Below are positions 1 through 6,831 of a stretch of DNA of 6,933 nt, one piece after another. Position 1 is the stretch's first letter. The number at the start of each line of letters is the position of its first letter. The position numbers and the translations under genes are program-made. The stretch comes from Candidatus Rifleibacteriota bacterium (GTDB lineage: Bacteria > Riflebacteria > Ozemobacteria > Ozemobacterales > Ozemobacteraceae), in NCBI GenBank assembly GCA_022704885.1, contig JAKJFO010000212.1:1-6933 (forward strand), given 5' to 3'. The notes beneath the pieces are model-generated. The model searched no databases. It saw only the letters and a program-made list of their open reading frames with translations, and had not been told where the DNA came from.

Positions 1-69
1 AGGTTTTTCAGTCCATCGACATAAAAAATTATTCCGGTATTGATATGGCCCCCCAGAAATATCTGGCGT

Positions 70-118
70 GTAAAATGAAACCGGACGCCGCTCGAAAGAG
101 GCGTCCGGCCCATTTTAC
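70..118 (-). terminator. Two-part hairpin terminator ending the flagellar operon
   Basis: A perfect 9-bp GC-rich inverted repeat pairs 81-89 with 100-108 around a 10-nt loop. An outer perfect 8-bp repeat pairs 70-77 with 111-118, separated from the inner stem by a small asymmetric internal loop (3 nt and 2 nt). Read on the minus strand, the inner GC stem is followed by TTTCATTTTA, a fairly U-rich tail as expected of an intrinsic terminator. It starts 31 nt after the stop of the last gene. The U-tract is interrupted, and part of it can pair with the outer arm, so efficiency is uncertain. The plus strand lacks a good T-run after the stem, so it probably acts mainly on this operon. Confidence 0.75.
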
Positions 119-148
119 CGCAAAGCGGGCTTAAAACAAAGATAAAAT

Positions 149-334
149 TCAGGCATACAGATCAATTGCCCTACCCAGCCCGGTTGCTTCAGATTCTGCA
201 ACCTTTGCGCCAACCGCTACTTTAACCATTTTTTCGGCAAGATCCATGGTCGCCTGCTGGTTAGCTTCGAGAATTTTCATCAATTCAGCTGTAGCTGCAC
301 CACTGACACCGCTGATTCCGGACAAAGCGATCAC
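149..334 (-). CDS. Small YjfB-like putative motility protein
   Basis: This 61-residue protein resembles the YjfB putative motility family (small, mostly helical proteins encoded near flagellar genes, molecular function unknown). A Gly/Ser/Ala-rich start is followed by one amphipathic helix (about residues 14-45) containing ILEANQQATMDLAEKMVK, and the end is GLGRAIDLYA, like the Gly-x-x-Ile-Asp tail of that family. There is no signal peptide or membrane segment. It lies 13 nt after fliS and is the last gene before the terminator. The start is ambiguous. The GTG at 334 has GAGAAAGG only 3 nt upstream. A TTG at 325 (codon 4) has AGGTGA 5 nt upstream, a better arrangement giving 58 residues. Family membership is judged by eye from length, ending and context. 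Confidence 0.75.
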   Translation of the reverse strand: MIALSGISGVSGAATAELMKILEANQQATMDLAEKMVKVAVGAKVAESEATGLGRAIDLYA

Positions 335-336
335 CT
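331..336 (-). promoter_or_regulatory. Possible Shine-Dalgarno favouring a TTG start for the small motility protein
   Basis: AGGTGA on the minus strand lies 5 nt before an in-frame TTG (325-323). It overlaps the GTG at 334-332 that gives the longest reading. If the ribosome uses this site, the protein starts with Leu/Met-Ser-Gly-Ile and the first three codons are leader. The competing site is GAGAAAGG at 338-345, only 3 nt before the GTG. Confidence 0.45.
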
Positions 337-347
337 GCCTTTCTCAG

Positions 348-776
348 TTAAACTGCCACGTTCAATCTCGGCCGCGGCGGCACCACCTGCGCTGAGGTCT
401 GATGCTTCTGCATTGCCTGTTCCCAGGTGTTGCGCAGATTCTGCACCAGCGGCTTAATCTCGAGCATTGGCTTGACGTCTTTCTTGACATTGGCTTCACC
501 GAGCTTTTCAAGAAAGAAGACATACAGACGTTCAAGGTTAACGGCAATTTCGCCGCCTTTTTCCTTGTCGAGGGCTGTCATCAGTTCGGCAAAAATGGCC
601 TGAACCCGCAGCAGCAGATTGCTGATCTGTTCAAGGTTCTTCTCTTCAAAGGCAATTTCGGCCTGACTCATAAAACGCAGGGCACCGTCATAGAGCATAA
701 GAATCAGGGTCTCAGGCGATGCCGTTTCGATCTGAGTCTTTCGATAAGCGGTATTCTGGGTGTATGGATTACTCAT
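348..776 (-). CDS. fliS: FliS, flagellin-specific export chaperone
   Basis: FliS binds the disordered C-terminus of flagellin in the cytoplasm, prevents premature polymerisation and delivers it to the flagellar type III export gate. The 142-residue protein shows the family signature clearly: YRKTQIETASPETLILMLYDGALRFM at residues 11-36 in two pieces (YRKTQIETASPETL, then ILMLYDGALRFM), EKGGEIAVNLERLY at 72-85, EANVKKDV at 94-101 and a final helix with LRNTWEQAM. It is the usual four-helix-bundle length plus a Pro-rich tail after about residue 125 (VVPPRPRLNVAV). The ATG start has AGGGAG 8 nt upstream. Its first 8 nt overlap the end of the glycosyltransferase gene, which suggests translational coupling. 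Identity is secure. Confidence 0.97.
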   Translation of the reverse strand: MSNPYTQNTAYRKTQIETASPETLILMLYDGALRFMSQAEIAFEEKNLEQISNLLLRVQAIFAELMTALDKEKGGEIAVNLERLYVFFLEKLGEANVKKDVKPMLEIKPLVQNLRNTWEQAMQKHQTSAQVVPPRPRLNVAV

Positions 777-2709
777 TACAATAACTCCCTCGAACCGTTT
801 TCGACTTGTTTTGCCTGTTCAATTCTTCTACTGCCTTATCTAATAGCGGAATCTGGTATTCATGAAATCTTTCGAGCGCAGCAAAAAATTCGCTTATCTG
901 CTGCATCCACTGCCCGACCGTTGTTGCCGCAGATGCTCTGAGGTTAACCACTTCCATGGTATGGCGGGTTATGTAGCGCGTCTGATGTATCGAAAACCAC
1001 GGAAAAAGATCTTTATCGCTGCAGATCTGGTCATGCAGCTGCAGAACGTCAAAAAACTCGGCGCGCAGTCTGCCTTCGAGCCGGTCAGCGGGCATATCTG
1101 CCGAAGCGCTGATCAGTTTGCGGCACACAGACACAGCCCGGCGGGCCGCACTCTGGTTCTGGCTCATGGTTTTGCGAAACTGGCCAAGGCGATTGAGAAG
1201 TGCCTGAGTATCTGCTTTTACCGGCTTTTCCAGGGCCGATTTGAGTATTTCGGCAACCGGCGCGCTCTTGTGCGACCAGGTTTCGATTACCCGGGCAAGA
1301 GGCATCAGCTCAACATACTTATCAACAACACCACCCTCGGTCGCATTGATTACCTTTGCCTTCGTCTGGCGGAACTGGTCTTCGAACCAGTCTTTGTAGA
1401 GCTTCATGTTCTGGTCGGTAAAAAGAATCGAACCATCGGCGCGGCCAAATTTAACAGCACCGCGGGTATTGATATATTCGGCTGATTCATGTTCGATCGA
1501 CGTGAACTGATGCACCTTTTCATAAAAGATGTCGTCGGAATACGAACCGCGGGCATGCAGGCGACCATCCTGAAACGACAGGTCGAGACCGACAAAAATA
1601 ATCGGATCGGCCCCCATGCGGCGAACCAGGTCAAAAACCGTGGTGGCAATCGAACCCCAGCAGCCAAGGGTGCCGACGGGTTCGCGAAGATCTTTGCAGA
1701 TCGGTTGCAGGCCACCGCCAAAAGTCATCAGCATCAGCGGCCCCTTGAAACTGGTAAAGATATCAGGGTGGGTCATCGGTTCTACGGCCAGAATCACGTC
1801 AGTTTCGTTCTCGACGCCGACAAAATCGAGCGAGTTTTCGTATGAGGGATCGGCAGCACAGACAATGTCGGGTTTGATGCCGTTTGCCACCAGCTGCCTG
1901 AGAGCCGTATCAACCGCAACAATCGGGAACTTGCCCTTAACCTGAGCCAGAAGGTGCATATTCCTGTCGAGCGACGGCCCGGCAGCGACAACTATGGCAG
2001 GTGTGCCGGCAAAACGGTCAAAAAGTCTTTCAACACCCGGCAGAGCAAAACCGGCAGCCAGATTGGCAAAATAGTTTGAATGAAACTCGAAACCCGCGTG
2101 CATGAGGGTTACCAGATTACCCTTCGACCGATTGCAAAGATAGCGGATCTTTTCGATAACCCGTTCAAAATACACCTTGAAACGGCCAACTGAAGGCGGG
2201 TGATCGATCAGAGCCAGGCGTTCCATGGCTGTCCAGTCGAGGCTGGCGCTCCAGAGGTCACCGACTTCATCAGCGGTCATGCCAACGACAAGGGCAACCC
2301 GCTGATCGAGAAGAAATCGGGTGAGATCACGGCTTTTCAGAGCCGAGATAAAAACTCCGGCATCCGGCTCGATGACAAAAAGCTGCGGGCCGTTAACTCT
2401 CTGTTTGAATTCTTTCAACAGCACTTCAGCCATGTAACCCAGACCAAACCCGAGCAACATTGCGTGCGTCTGCCCCTGAAAAGATGCCTGAACCTGCTTT
2501 TCAGCCTCTTTAACCGGGTCATAACGGCTGTGATATGAAACCAGCCTTTTATTTTCATCGCTGTAACTCAGGGTCGGCTGGCCGCTTTTCGCCGTTTCAA
2601 CAGAATATGCTTCCTGACGCCAGGTTCTTGCAGCCGCAGACACCACCGAAAAAACATTGGGGTGGCGGCGGAGGGCGTTCAGATTTCTGTTGAACAGCTC
2701 TTCATTCAT
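769..2709 (-). CDS. maf: Motility-associated Maf/DUF115 flagellin glycosyltransferase
   Basis: A 646-residue member of the Maf family (DUF115/MAF_flag10), cytoplasmic enzymes that transfer nonulosonic acids such as pseudaminic or legionaminic acid to Ser/Thr of flagellin. The N-terminal Rossmann-like part has LGFGLGY (86-92) and VIEPD (112-116). The catalytic core runs from about 215 to 460: AAGPSLD (242-248), VAVDTAL (264-270), GIKPDIVCAADPS (277-289), GCWGSIATT (349-357), FVGLDLSF (372-379) and NATEGG (455-460). The C-terminal 180 residues are helical, as in full-length Maf proteins. No signal peptide or membrane helix is visible. The ATG start has AGGGAG 11 nt upstream and lies 1 nt after the orf203 stop; the 3' end overlaps fliS. 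The family call is firm. The exact sugar, and flagellin as acceptor, are inferred from family and context. Confidence 0.94.
   Translation of the reverse strand: MNEELFNRNLNALRRHPNVFSVVSAAARTWRQEAYSVETAKSGQPTLSYSDENKRLVSYHSRYDPVKEAEKQVQASFQGQTHAMLLGFGLGYMAEVLLKEFKQRVNGPQLFVIEPDAGVFISALKSRDLTRFLLDQRVALVVGMTADEVGDLWSASLDWTAMERLALIDHPPSVGRFKVYFERVIEKIRYLCNRSKGNLVTLMHAGFEFHSNYFANLAAGFALPGVERLFDRFAGTPAIVVAAGPSLDRNMHLLAQVKGKFPIVAVDTALRQLVANGIKPDIVCAADPSYENSLDFVGVENETDVILAVEPMTHPDIFTSFKGPLMLMTFGGGLQPICKDLREPVGTLGCWGSIATTVFDLVRRMGADPIIFVGLDLSFQDGRLHARGSYSDDIFYEKVHQFTSIEHESAEYINTRGAVKFGRADGSILFTDQNMKLYKDWFEDQFRQTKAKVINATEGGVVDKYVELMPLARVIETWSHKSAPVAEILKSALEKPVKADTQALLNRLGQFRKTMSQNQSAARRAVSVCRKLISASADMPADRLEGRLRAEFFDVLQLHDQICSDKDLFPWFSIHQTRYITRHTMEVVNLRASAATTVGQWMQQISEFFAALERFHEYQIPLLDKAVEELNRQNKSKTVRGSYCNE
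785..790 (-). promoter_or_regulatory. fliS ribosome binding site inside the maf coding end
   Basis: AGGGAG on the minus strand lies 8 nt before the fliS ATG (776-774). It sits within the last codons of the upstream glycosyltransferase gene, so the C-terminal residues RGSYCNE of that protein are encoded by the fliS translation-initiation region. A ribosome finishing maf (stop at 771-769) ends beyond the fliS start, an arrangement typical of coupled translation. Confidence 0.8.
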
Positions 2710-2710
2710 T

Positions 2711-3322
2711 TCAGCTGCTGCTCCCTAGAATGGTTTCGATCAGCTTGCGGGCATCAGAGAAAATTTCAGGAAATTCATATTCGAGGATGTCGGCGACACC
2801 AACCCAGTCTTCCGATTCCTGGGCCGATTTAACCGCAGCCATCTGTTCACCGATACGCCCGAGAAGACCCTGGCGCTCAGACTCGACCGATGACTCGGCC
2901 ATATTGGCAGCAAAAGCCTTGTCAGCGTTATTGAGCATGGTAACCAGCCATTCAACGCCGTCGACAAACTCGATATAGTGATCCATGGCACTTTTAATTT
3001 TGCCGATGCGCAATTCGGAAGAAGCCTGTTGTGCAACCCCTTCAAGATGGGTAATTCCGGCATCGCCGTCTTCGAATGCCGCCTGAATCATCTCAACTGC
3101 TGAGACAGCGACAAGCTCAACCTTTGCGAAATCGACCACCTTGAGTTCGCCAATTTTATTGGTTTCGTCCGGGCTGTAGGAAGTGCCGTCAAGAAGCAGT
3201 TCAACGATAGATGCACCGCTGCCTTTAAGTGATTCTTCAACGGTCCTGACCAGCTGAAGCACGGTTACTTCAGCGTTGATACCCTCAACATCGAGGGAAT
3301 TTCCATTAAGTAAAATTTCCAA
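2711..3322 (-). CDS. Unrecognised two-part flagellar-operon protein (203 aa)
   Basis: I do not recognise this protein. Residues 1-75 alternate short beta strands with a helix (MEILLNGNSLDVEG; then VTVLQLVRTVEESL; then VELLLDG; then VELVAVSA), a pattern like the beta-grasp (ubiquitin/ThiS-like) fold but without a C-terminal Gly-Gly. Residues 76-200 look wholly helical and acidic, ending in a conserved-looking stretch AQESEDWVGVADILEYEFPE (167-186). There is no signal peptide, membrane segment or cysteine, so it is probably cytoplasmic. The TTG start is chosen because GAGG lies 7 nt upstream. It sits 39 nt after fliD and 1 nt before maf, so it is probably cotranscribed and translationally coupled with maf. 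A chaperone or adaptor role (FliT/FlgN-like in position) is possible but is inference from location and helical content only. Confidence 0.85.
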   Translation of the reverse strand: MEILLNGNSLDVEGINAEVTVLQLVRTVEESLKGSGASIVELLLDGTSYSPDETNKIGELKVVDFAKVELVAVSAVEMIQAAFEDGDAGITHLEGVAQQASSELRIGKIKSAMDHYIEFVDGVEWLVTMLNNADKAFAANMAESSVESERQGLLGRIGEQMAAVKSAQESEDWVGVADILEYEFPEIFSDARKLIETILGSSS

Positions 3323-3329
3323 AGTTAAA

Positions 3330-3333
3330 CCTC
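3330..3333 (-). promoter_or_regulatory. Shine-Dalgarno deciding a TTG start for orf203
   Basis: GAGG on the minus strand lies 7 nt before the TTG at 3322-3320. The following codons GAA ATT TTA begin a plausible first beta strand, and no better-placed ATG is seen nearby. A non-ATG start here may set a low translation level relative to fliD. Confidence 0.6.
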
Positions 3334-3361
3334 GAACCTGTTTCTGGATTCTGCGTCTAGT

Positions 3362-6361
3362 TTACTTGCTTCCGGTTAATTGTGAAAGCTGATTTGTAAA
3401 AGCGGTAGCCTGAGACTGGTAGTTTGCCATGGCCGTTTCGAGAGTAGAAAACTGTTTAAGCAAAGCTTCTTCGCGGCTCTTCAGTCTCTCTTCCTGGGCG
3501 ACAATCTGATTGTTGATCAGACTGATCTGCTTGTCCATTTCGCTGTTCGAAGCGACACCCGCGCGTCCGACTCTCTTGGTAAGAAGACCGTCAGACTTGG
3601 TGAATTCGTTGAGTGTTGCCTTGAGGCGTCGGGCAATACCCATTTTGTTGGTATCGGTTGAATCCTGGTTAAAAAGGGCTGCAACCTTGTCAGGGTTCTC
3701 GGCAAGAGCCTGTTCAAGCTTTTCTTTGTTGCTGATGTTGAGAGTACCGACCATGGTATCTTTATAATCCGAACCAACGGCACCCGTAGTTATGCCAAGG
3801 TCTGAGAGGCTGTCGAAAAGCTTGTCGACGCCCGGCACGATAGAAGACATGACCAGGCGCATCTGCGACCTTACCGATCTCAGAGTGTTATCGCCGGCCA
3901 GCAGACCAACCTTGAAGGCATCTTCGTAAGCTGTGAGATCCGCGTCACCGAGCGACTTGATTTCATCATCAGTCAGTGCGGTCAGTTCCCAGTTGCGTTC
4001 TTCTGTCAGTCTCGAATAAACGAGCTTGGTAACTTCGTTATAGGCATCAACAAAATCTGTTATCGCTTTCGAGGCGGTTTCGGTGTCGGCGTTGATGTTA
4101 ACTACTGAACCGGAAGCACCGGTAACGTCGTAGAGGTCGAAAGTGACCCCTTCAACCGCATCAGCGATACTGTTACTCTGGCTGACCTGGTCAGCGCCAC
4201 CATACACGCCATCGACGCTGTAAATCGCATTTTTGCCGACATTCTGAACCGCACCATTCAGGCCCATGGCGGAGAGAAAGTTGCTGCTGTCAGAGGCCGA
4301 ACCGAGGGCAATCGCCCGGTTACCGGTTTCGGTCGAGGTGAGAATGAACTGGCCGTTGGTCTGGTCGTAATGGGCTTTAACCCCGACTTTGGTATTCGAA
4401 TTGATTGAACTGATCAATGAATCGAGGGTCATTGACGATGTGCTGCCAATGTAAAACTGCACACCATTGATCGAAAAGGTGCCGGCAGTGACCGAATTGG
4501 CAAAACCGGCCTGATTCAGCGGCGAAGAAGTTTTGACTTCTGAAACCGGTCTTGAACTCGTAAGAGTCGAACCGGTATCGAGGCCACTTACCGGGCCACC
4601 GGCAAGCCCCAGGGCCGCGCCGAGGGTGCCGGCCGCATCCTGAATCTGAAGAGTGGCATCAGAGCCTTTCTCCTTGCCAACAATGTTCACTTTGCCGGTA
4701 GAAGCATCGTAATAAGCTTTGTCGACCCCTTCAACCTGAGAAATTCTGTCGAGAATATCCTGCAGAGTTTCGGTGCCGTCATAACTGATATCGCTGGCCT
4801 GACCATTTACCATTACCCGGAGTGTTCCGGCACCGACGCCAAATTCGCCGGCAATCGTGCCGGTTCTTGCCTGGGCCAGGGTCTTGCCGAGGTTGCCTGA
4901 ACTGGCTAACTGTGCTGCCGATGCCTGGCTGCCGGCAATCATACCGGTCACCAGCAGAAAATTACTGGTATCCGTAGATGAGCCGACGCCGATCGGGTTG
5001 TTACTGCCATCTTTGCGGGTGAACGAAATCAGATCTTTCGCTGAATCGTAGGTGGCATTAATTTCGGTCTGAGCGGTTATGCGGGAGAGAACTCCCTGCA
5101 AATCGTCAGTCTGAGCGTTTATGTTGATCTGAACACCATCGATGGTTATTATGCCAGAGCTGATCGACTTTGAGAAAGTTTCGTTGATCAGCTTTTCGCC
5201 TTTGTCATTGGCAGAGGTTTTGCTGATTCCGCCAAAGAGGTCGGCTACCATGGTGCCTGTAACAGGATCAAGAGGATTATTACCATCACCATCTCTGATT
5301 TCAAAAGAAGTACCATCAACAGAACTGGTGTTCATAAGCCTGAGCTTGCCACTTGCCCCATCAAATCTGAATTCGACGAGCCTGTCGGCAGGGTTGCCGG
5401 TCGGCACGCCACCCTTAACCAGACTGCCTCTGGTGTCAATTTCTTTGTTGAGATGATCAATAAGGTCGGCAACCGTTGTGCCCGGCGCAACTGCCGAAAT
5501 ATCAAAAGTTTCGTAAGAAAGTGAGCCTCTTTTGATGCTAAAAACATCCTGAGTAATGCCAAGATCGGCAATGGTGGTGTTCAAACCTGATCTTATCGGC
5601 TTCAATACCGATTCTTTCACCGGCACGTCTTTGTTGAGATCGATCTGCCCATCGGCTTCGAACATCGACGAGATTATGTTTGAAGTGCCCGTATCAGCTA
5701 TTTCAAGCTCAAGGCTGGGGTCGAGAAGGTTGAATTTAAGGCGGTTGTTTTTGTCGTCGAAAGCAACATTAACCTTGCCCTTCAGCTCGGGCTTGTTGTC
5801 AATACTGACATTCATCAGCGTTACCATGTCTCCGATACTGTTCGACCCGGTCACACCTGGCGAAAGAGTAAAGGTGCCCGAGCCGCCGCCGACGATTCGC
5901 ACTTCAAGATTATCAGGGGTGACGCCGAGAGCATCGAGAGTTGTTGAGCTGCCACCAATTGCGTCAGCGGTCGCAAGATTGTGCCCGAGCTCGAGAGAGC
6001 CGGCCAGTTTGGCCTTTGAGGCCACGGTGGTAGAAGATGCCAGCTGTTTGACATGAACCGTATAACTGCCGATTGCCGCACTGGTAGATGCACGGGCATT
6101 AACAACACGCGGATCGCTGGCGTCGATTTTTTTCGAGTTGAAGGTTTTGCTGAAAGTAAGGTCGGTTGCTTTATTCTGCAGGTCGAAAAGCTTCAGGTTG
6201 ATATCCTGAAGCATATCGCGCTGGTAGGTTATGGTATTGCGCTTTCTTTCAAGACTATACTTTGAAAAGCTTTCGGCCTTGATCAACTGGTCGATCAAAG
6301 ACTGTGTATCGAGACCGCTCGAAAGCCCCCCAACCCAGTTTCTACTGATGCTGCTTACCAT
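3362..6361 (-). CDS. fliD: FliD, flagellar filament cap (hook-associated protein 2), unusually long
   Basis: FliD is exported and forms the cap at the filament tip under which flagellin monomers fold and insert. The N-terminal domain is canonical: GGLSSGLDTQSLIDQLI at 11-27, a coiled coil at about 30-70, then GSYTVHVKQLA at 98-108. The C-terminal domain begins near YSVDGVYGG (714-722) and has SNSIADAVEGVTF (729-741), ITDFVDAYNEV (767-777) and a terminal coiled coil with KSREEALLKQFSTLETAM (961-978). Between them, residues 151-701 hold about five flagellin-IN-like modules, so the protein is 999 residues against roughly 450-700 in most bacteria. It contains no cysteine, as is common for exported flagellar proteins. 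The ATG has AGGAGG 6 nt upstream (6368-6373), the strongest ribosome site in the window, consistent with high expression. Identity is secure. Confidence 0.98.
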   Translation of the reverse strand: MVSSISRNWVGGLSSGLDTQSLIDQLIKAESFSKYSLERKRNTITYQRDMLQDINLKLFDLQNKATDLTFSKTFNSKKIDASDPRVVNARASTSAAIGSYTVHVKQLASSTTVASKAKLAGSLELGHNLATADAIGGSSTTLDALGVTPDNLEVRIVGGGSGTFTLSPGVTGSNSIGDMVTLMNVSIDNKPELKGKVNVAFDDKNNRLKFNLLDPSLELEIADTGTSNIISSMFEADGQIDLNKDVPVKESVLKPIRSGLNTTIADLGITQDVFSIKRGSLSYETFDISAVAPGTTVADLIDHLNKEIDTRGSLVKGGVPTGNPADRLVEFRFDGASGKLRLMNTSSVDGTSFEIRDGDGNNPLDPVTGTMVADLFGGISKTSANDKGEKLINETFSKSISSGIITIDGVQININAQTDDLQGVLSRITAQTEINATYDSAKDLISFTRKDGSNNPIGVGSSTDTSNFLLVTGMIAGSQASAAQLASSGNLGKTLAQARTGTIAGEFGVGAGTLRVMVNGQASDISYDGTETLQDILDRISQVEGVDKAYYDASTGKVNIVGKEKGSDATLQIQDAAGTLGAALGLAGGPVSGLDTGSTLTSSRPVSEVKTSSPLNQAGFANSVTAGTFSINGVQFYIGSTSSMTLDSLISSINSNTKVGVKAHYDQTNGQFILTSTETGNRAIALGSASDSSNFLSAMGLNGAVQNVGKNAIYSVDGVYGGADQVSQSNSIADAVEGVTFDLYDVTGASGSVVNINADTETASKAITDFVDAYNEVTKLVYSRLTEERNWELTALTDDEIKSLGDADLTAYEDAFKVGLLAGDNTLRSVRSQMRLVMSSIVPGVDKLFDSLSDLGITTGAVGSDYKDTMVGTLNISNKEKLEQALAENPDKVAALFNQDSTDTNKMGIARRLKATLNEFTKSDGLLTKRVGRAGVASNSEMDKQISLINNQIVAQEERLKSREEALLKQFSTLETAMANYQSQATAFTNQLSQLTGSK

Positions 6362-6413
6362 ACTGTGCCTCCTGCCGAAAATCAGCGGCGCCGACTTTCT
6401 TTAAACAGTTTCC

Positions 6414-6791
6414 TTATGCCTTCTTGTCAAATATCAGGCCGAGGTAGTCGTCCATTTTTGCGACAAGATCAAGAACTTCTTCTGTCGGGATCTGGCGTAT
6501 AACTTTATCCTGCACGATATCCACGACAGAAACCATTGTGCGATGCGTTTTATCATGAACCTGAAACCGCAGTGACCTGTCGAAAATCACCGCAGTCTTA
6601 TTAAGCTTATCGACCGCCTCGCGTAATTCTTCCTCATTTTTCTCCTTGGTTTCCTTGGCGGCCTTCATTGCCTTGCCATCAGGAAGTTCGGTCTGCTCAG
6701 CCACAGGGTTTTCACCGGGACGGGTGCCGTTGGTGGCCGACGTCTGATTGGGCTGGGGTTCAAGAATTGGTTTGATGTTTCCGATTTCCAT
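6414..6791 (-). CDS. flaG: FlaG family flagellar protein
   Basis: FlaG proteins are small and usually encoded beside fliD; in several bacteria they affect filament length, but the mechanism is unclear. The N-terminal half here is charged and low-complexity (Pro/Asn/Thr-rich, then Lys/Glu-rich), probably disordered. The C-terminal half is the FlaG domain: SLRFQVHDKTHRTMVSVVDI, then KVIRQIPTEEVLDL, and the family's terminal GLIFDKKA. The start chosen is the ATG at 6791 (125 residues), with AAAGGAG 10 nt upstream. A longer reading from GTG at 6800 (128 residues) would leave only 1 nt between that site and the start codon, which is too close. It lies 52 nt upstream of fliD, which probably shares its transcript. 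Confidence 0.95.
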   Translation of the reverse strand: MEIGNIKPILEPQPNQTSATNGTRPGENPVAEQTELPDGKAMKAAKETKEKNEEELREAVDKLNKTAVIFDRSLRFQVHDKTHRTMVSVVDIVQDKVIRQIPTEEVLDLVAKMDDYLGLIFDKKA

Positions 6792-6801
6792 TATTTCCAC
6801 A

Positions 6802-6808
6802 CTCCTTT
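6802..6808 (-). promoter_or_regulatory. Shine-Dalgarno deciding the flaG start
   Basis: AAAGGAG on the minus strand ends 10 nt before the ATG at 6791 and 1 nt before the GTG at 6800. The spacing rules out the GTG in practice and favours the ATG, shortening the protein by three residues. Confidence 0.7.
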
Positions 6809-6831
6809 CTACATGATAGAGAAACAGTACA

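Noticed and set aside
1..69. Minus-strand frames open to the left edge after the terminator
   Set aside because: Two frames stay open over this short stretch, but no start codon with a ribosome site is visible and the length is too short to judge.
118..128. Mini-hairpin CCGC-AAA-GCGG beside the terminator
   Set aside because: Only four base pairs, overlapping the end of the larger stem; not supportable as a separate element.
3..134. Plus-strand open frame from the left edge to TAA at 132-134
   Set aside because: It runs straight through the terminator hairpin, and its second half is merely the translated stem and flank; it has no recognisable protein features.
402..941. 179-residue plus-strand open frame opposite fliS and the end of maf
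   Set aside because: Antisense shadow. It spans two firmly identified genes on the other strand and shows no domain or ribosome site.
862..1485. 207-residue plus-strand open frame inside maf
   Set aside because: Composition is rich in Arg, His and Cys, with no family resemblance. It lies wholly opposite a well-conserved glycosyltransferase, so it is most likely a codon-bias shadow.
5556..6056. 166-residue plus-strand open frame opposite the 5' part of fliD
   Set aside because: Low-complexity Ser/Pro/Leu/Arg reading with no motif, fully antisense to canonical FliD sequence.
6385..6395. Short GC palindrome (CGGCGCCG) in the flaG-fliD gap
   Set aside because: Eight bases without loop or T-run; too short to distinguish from chance.
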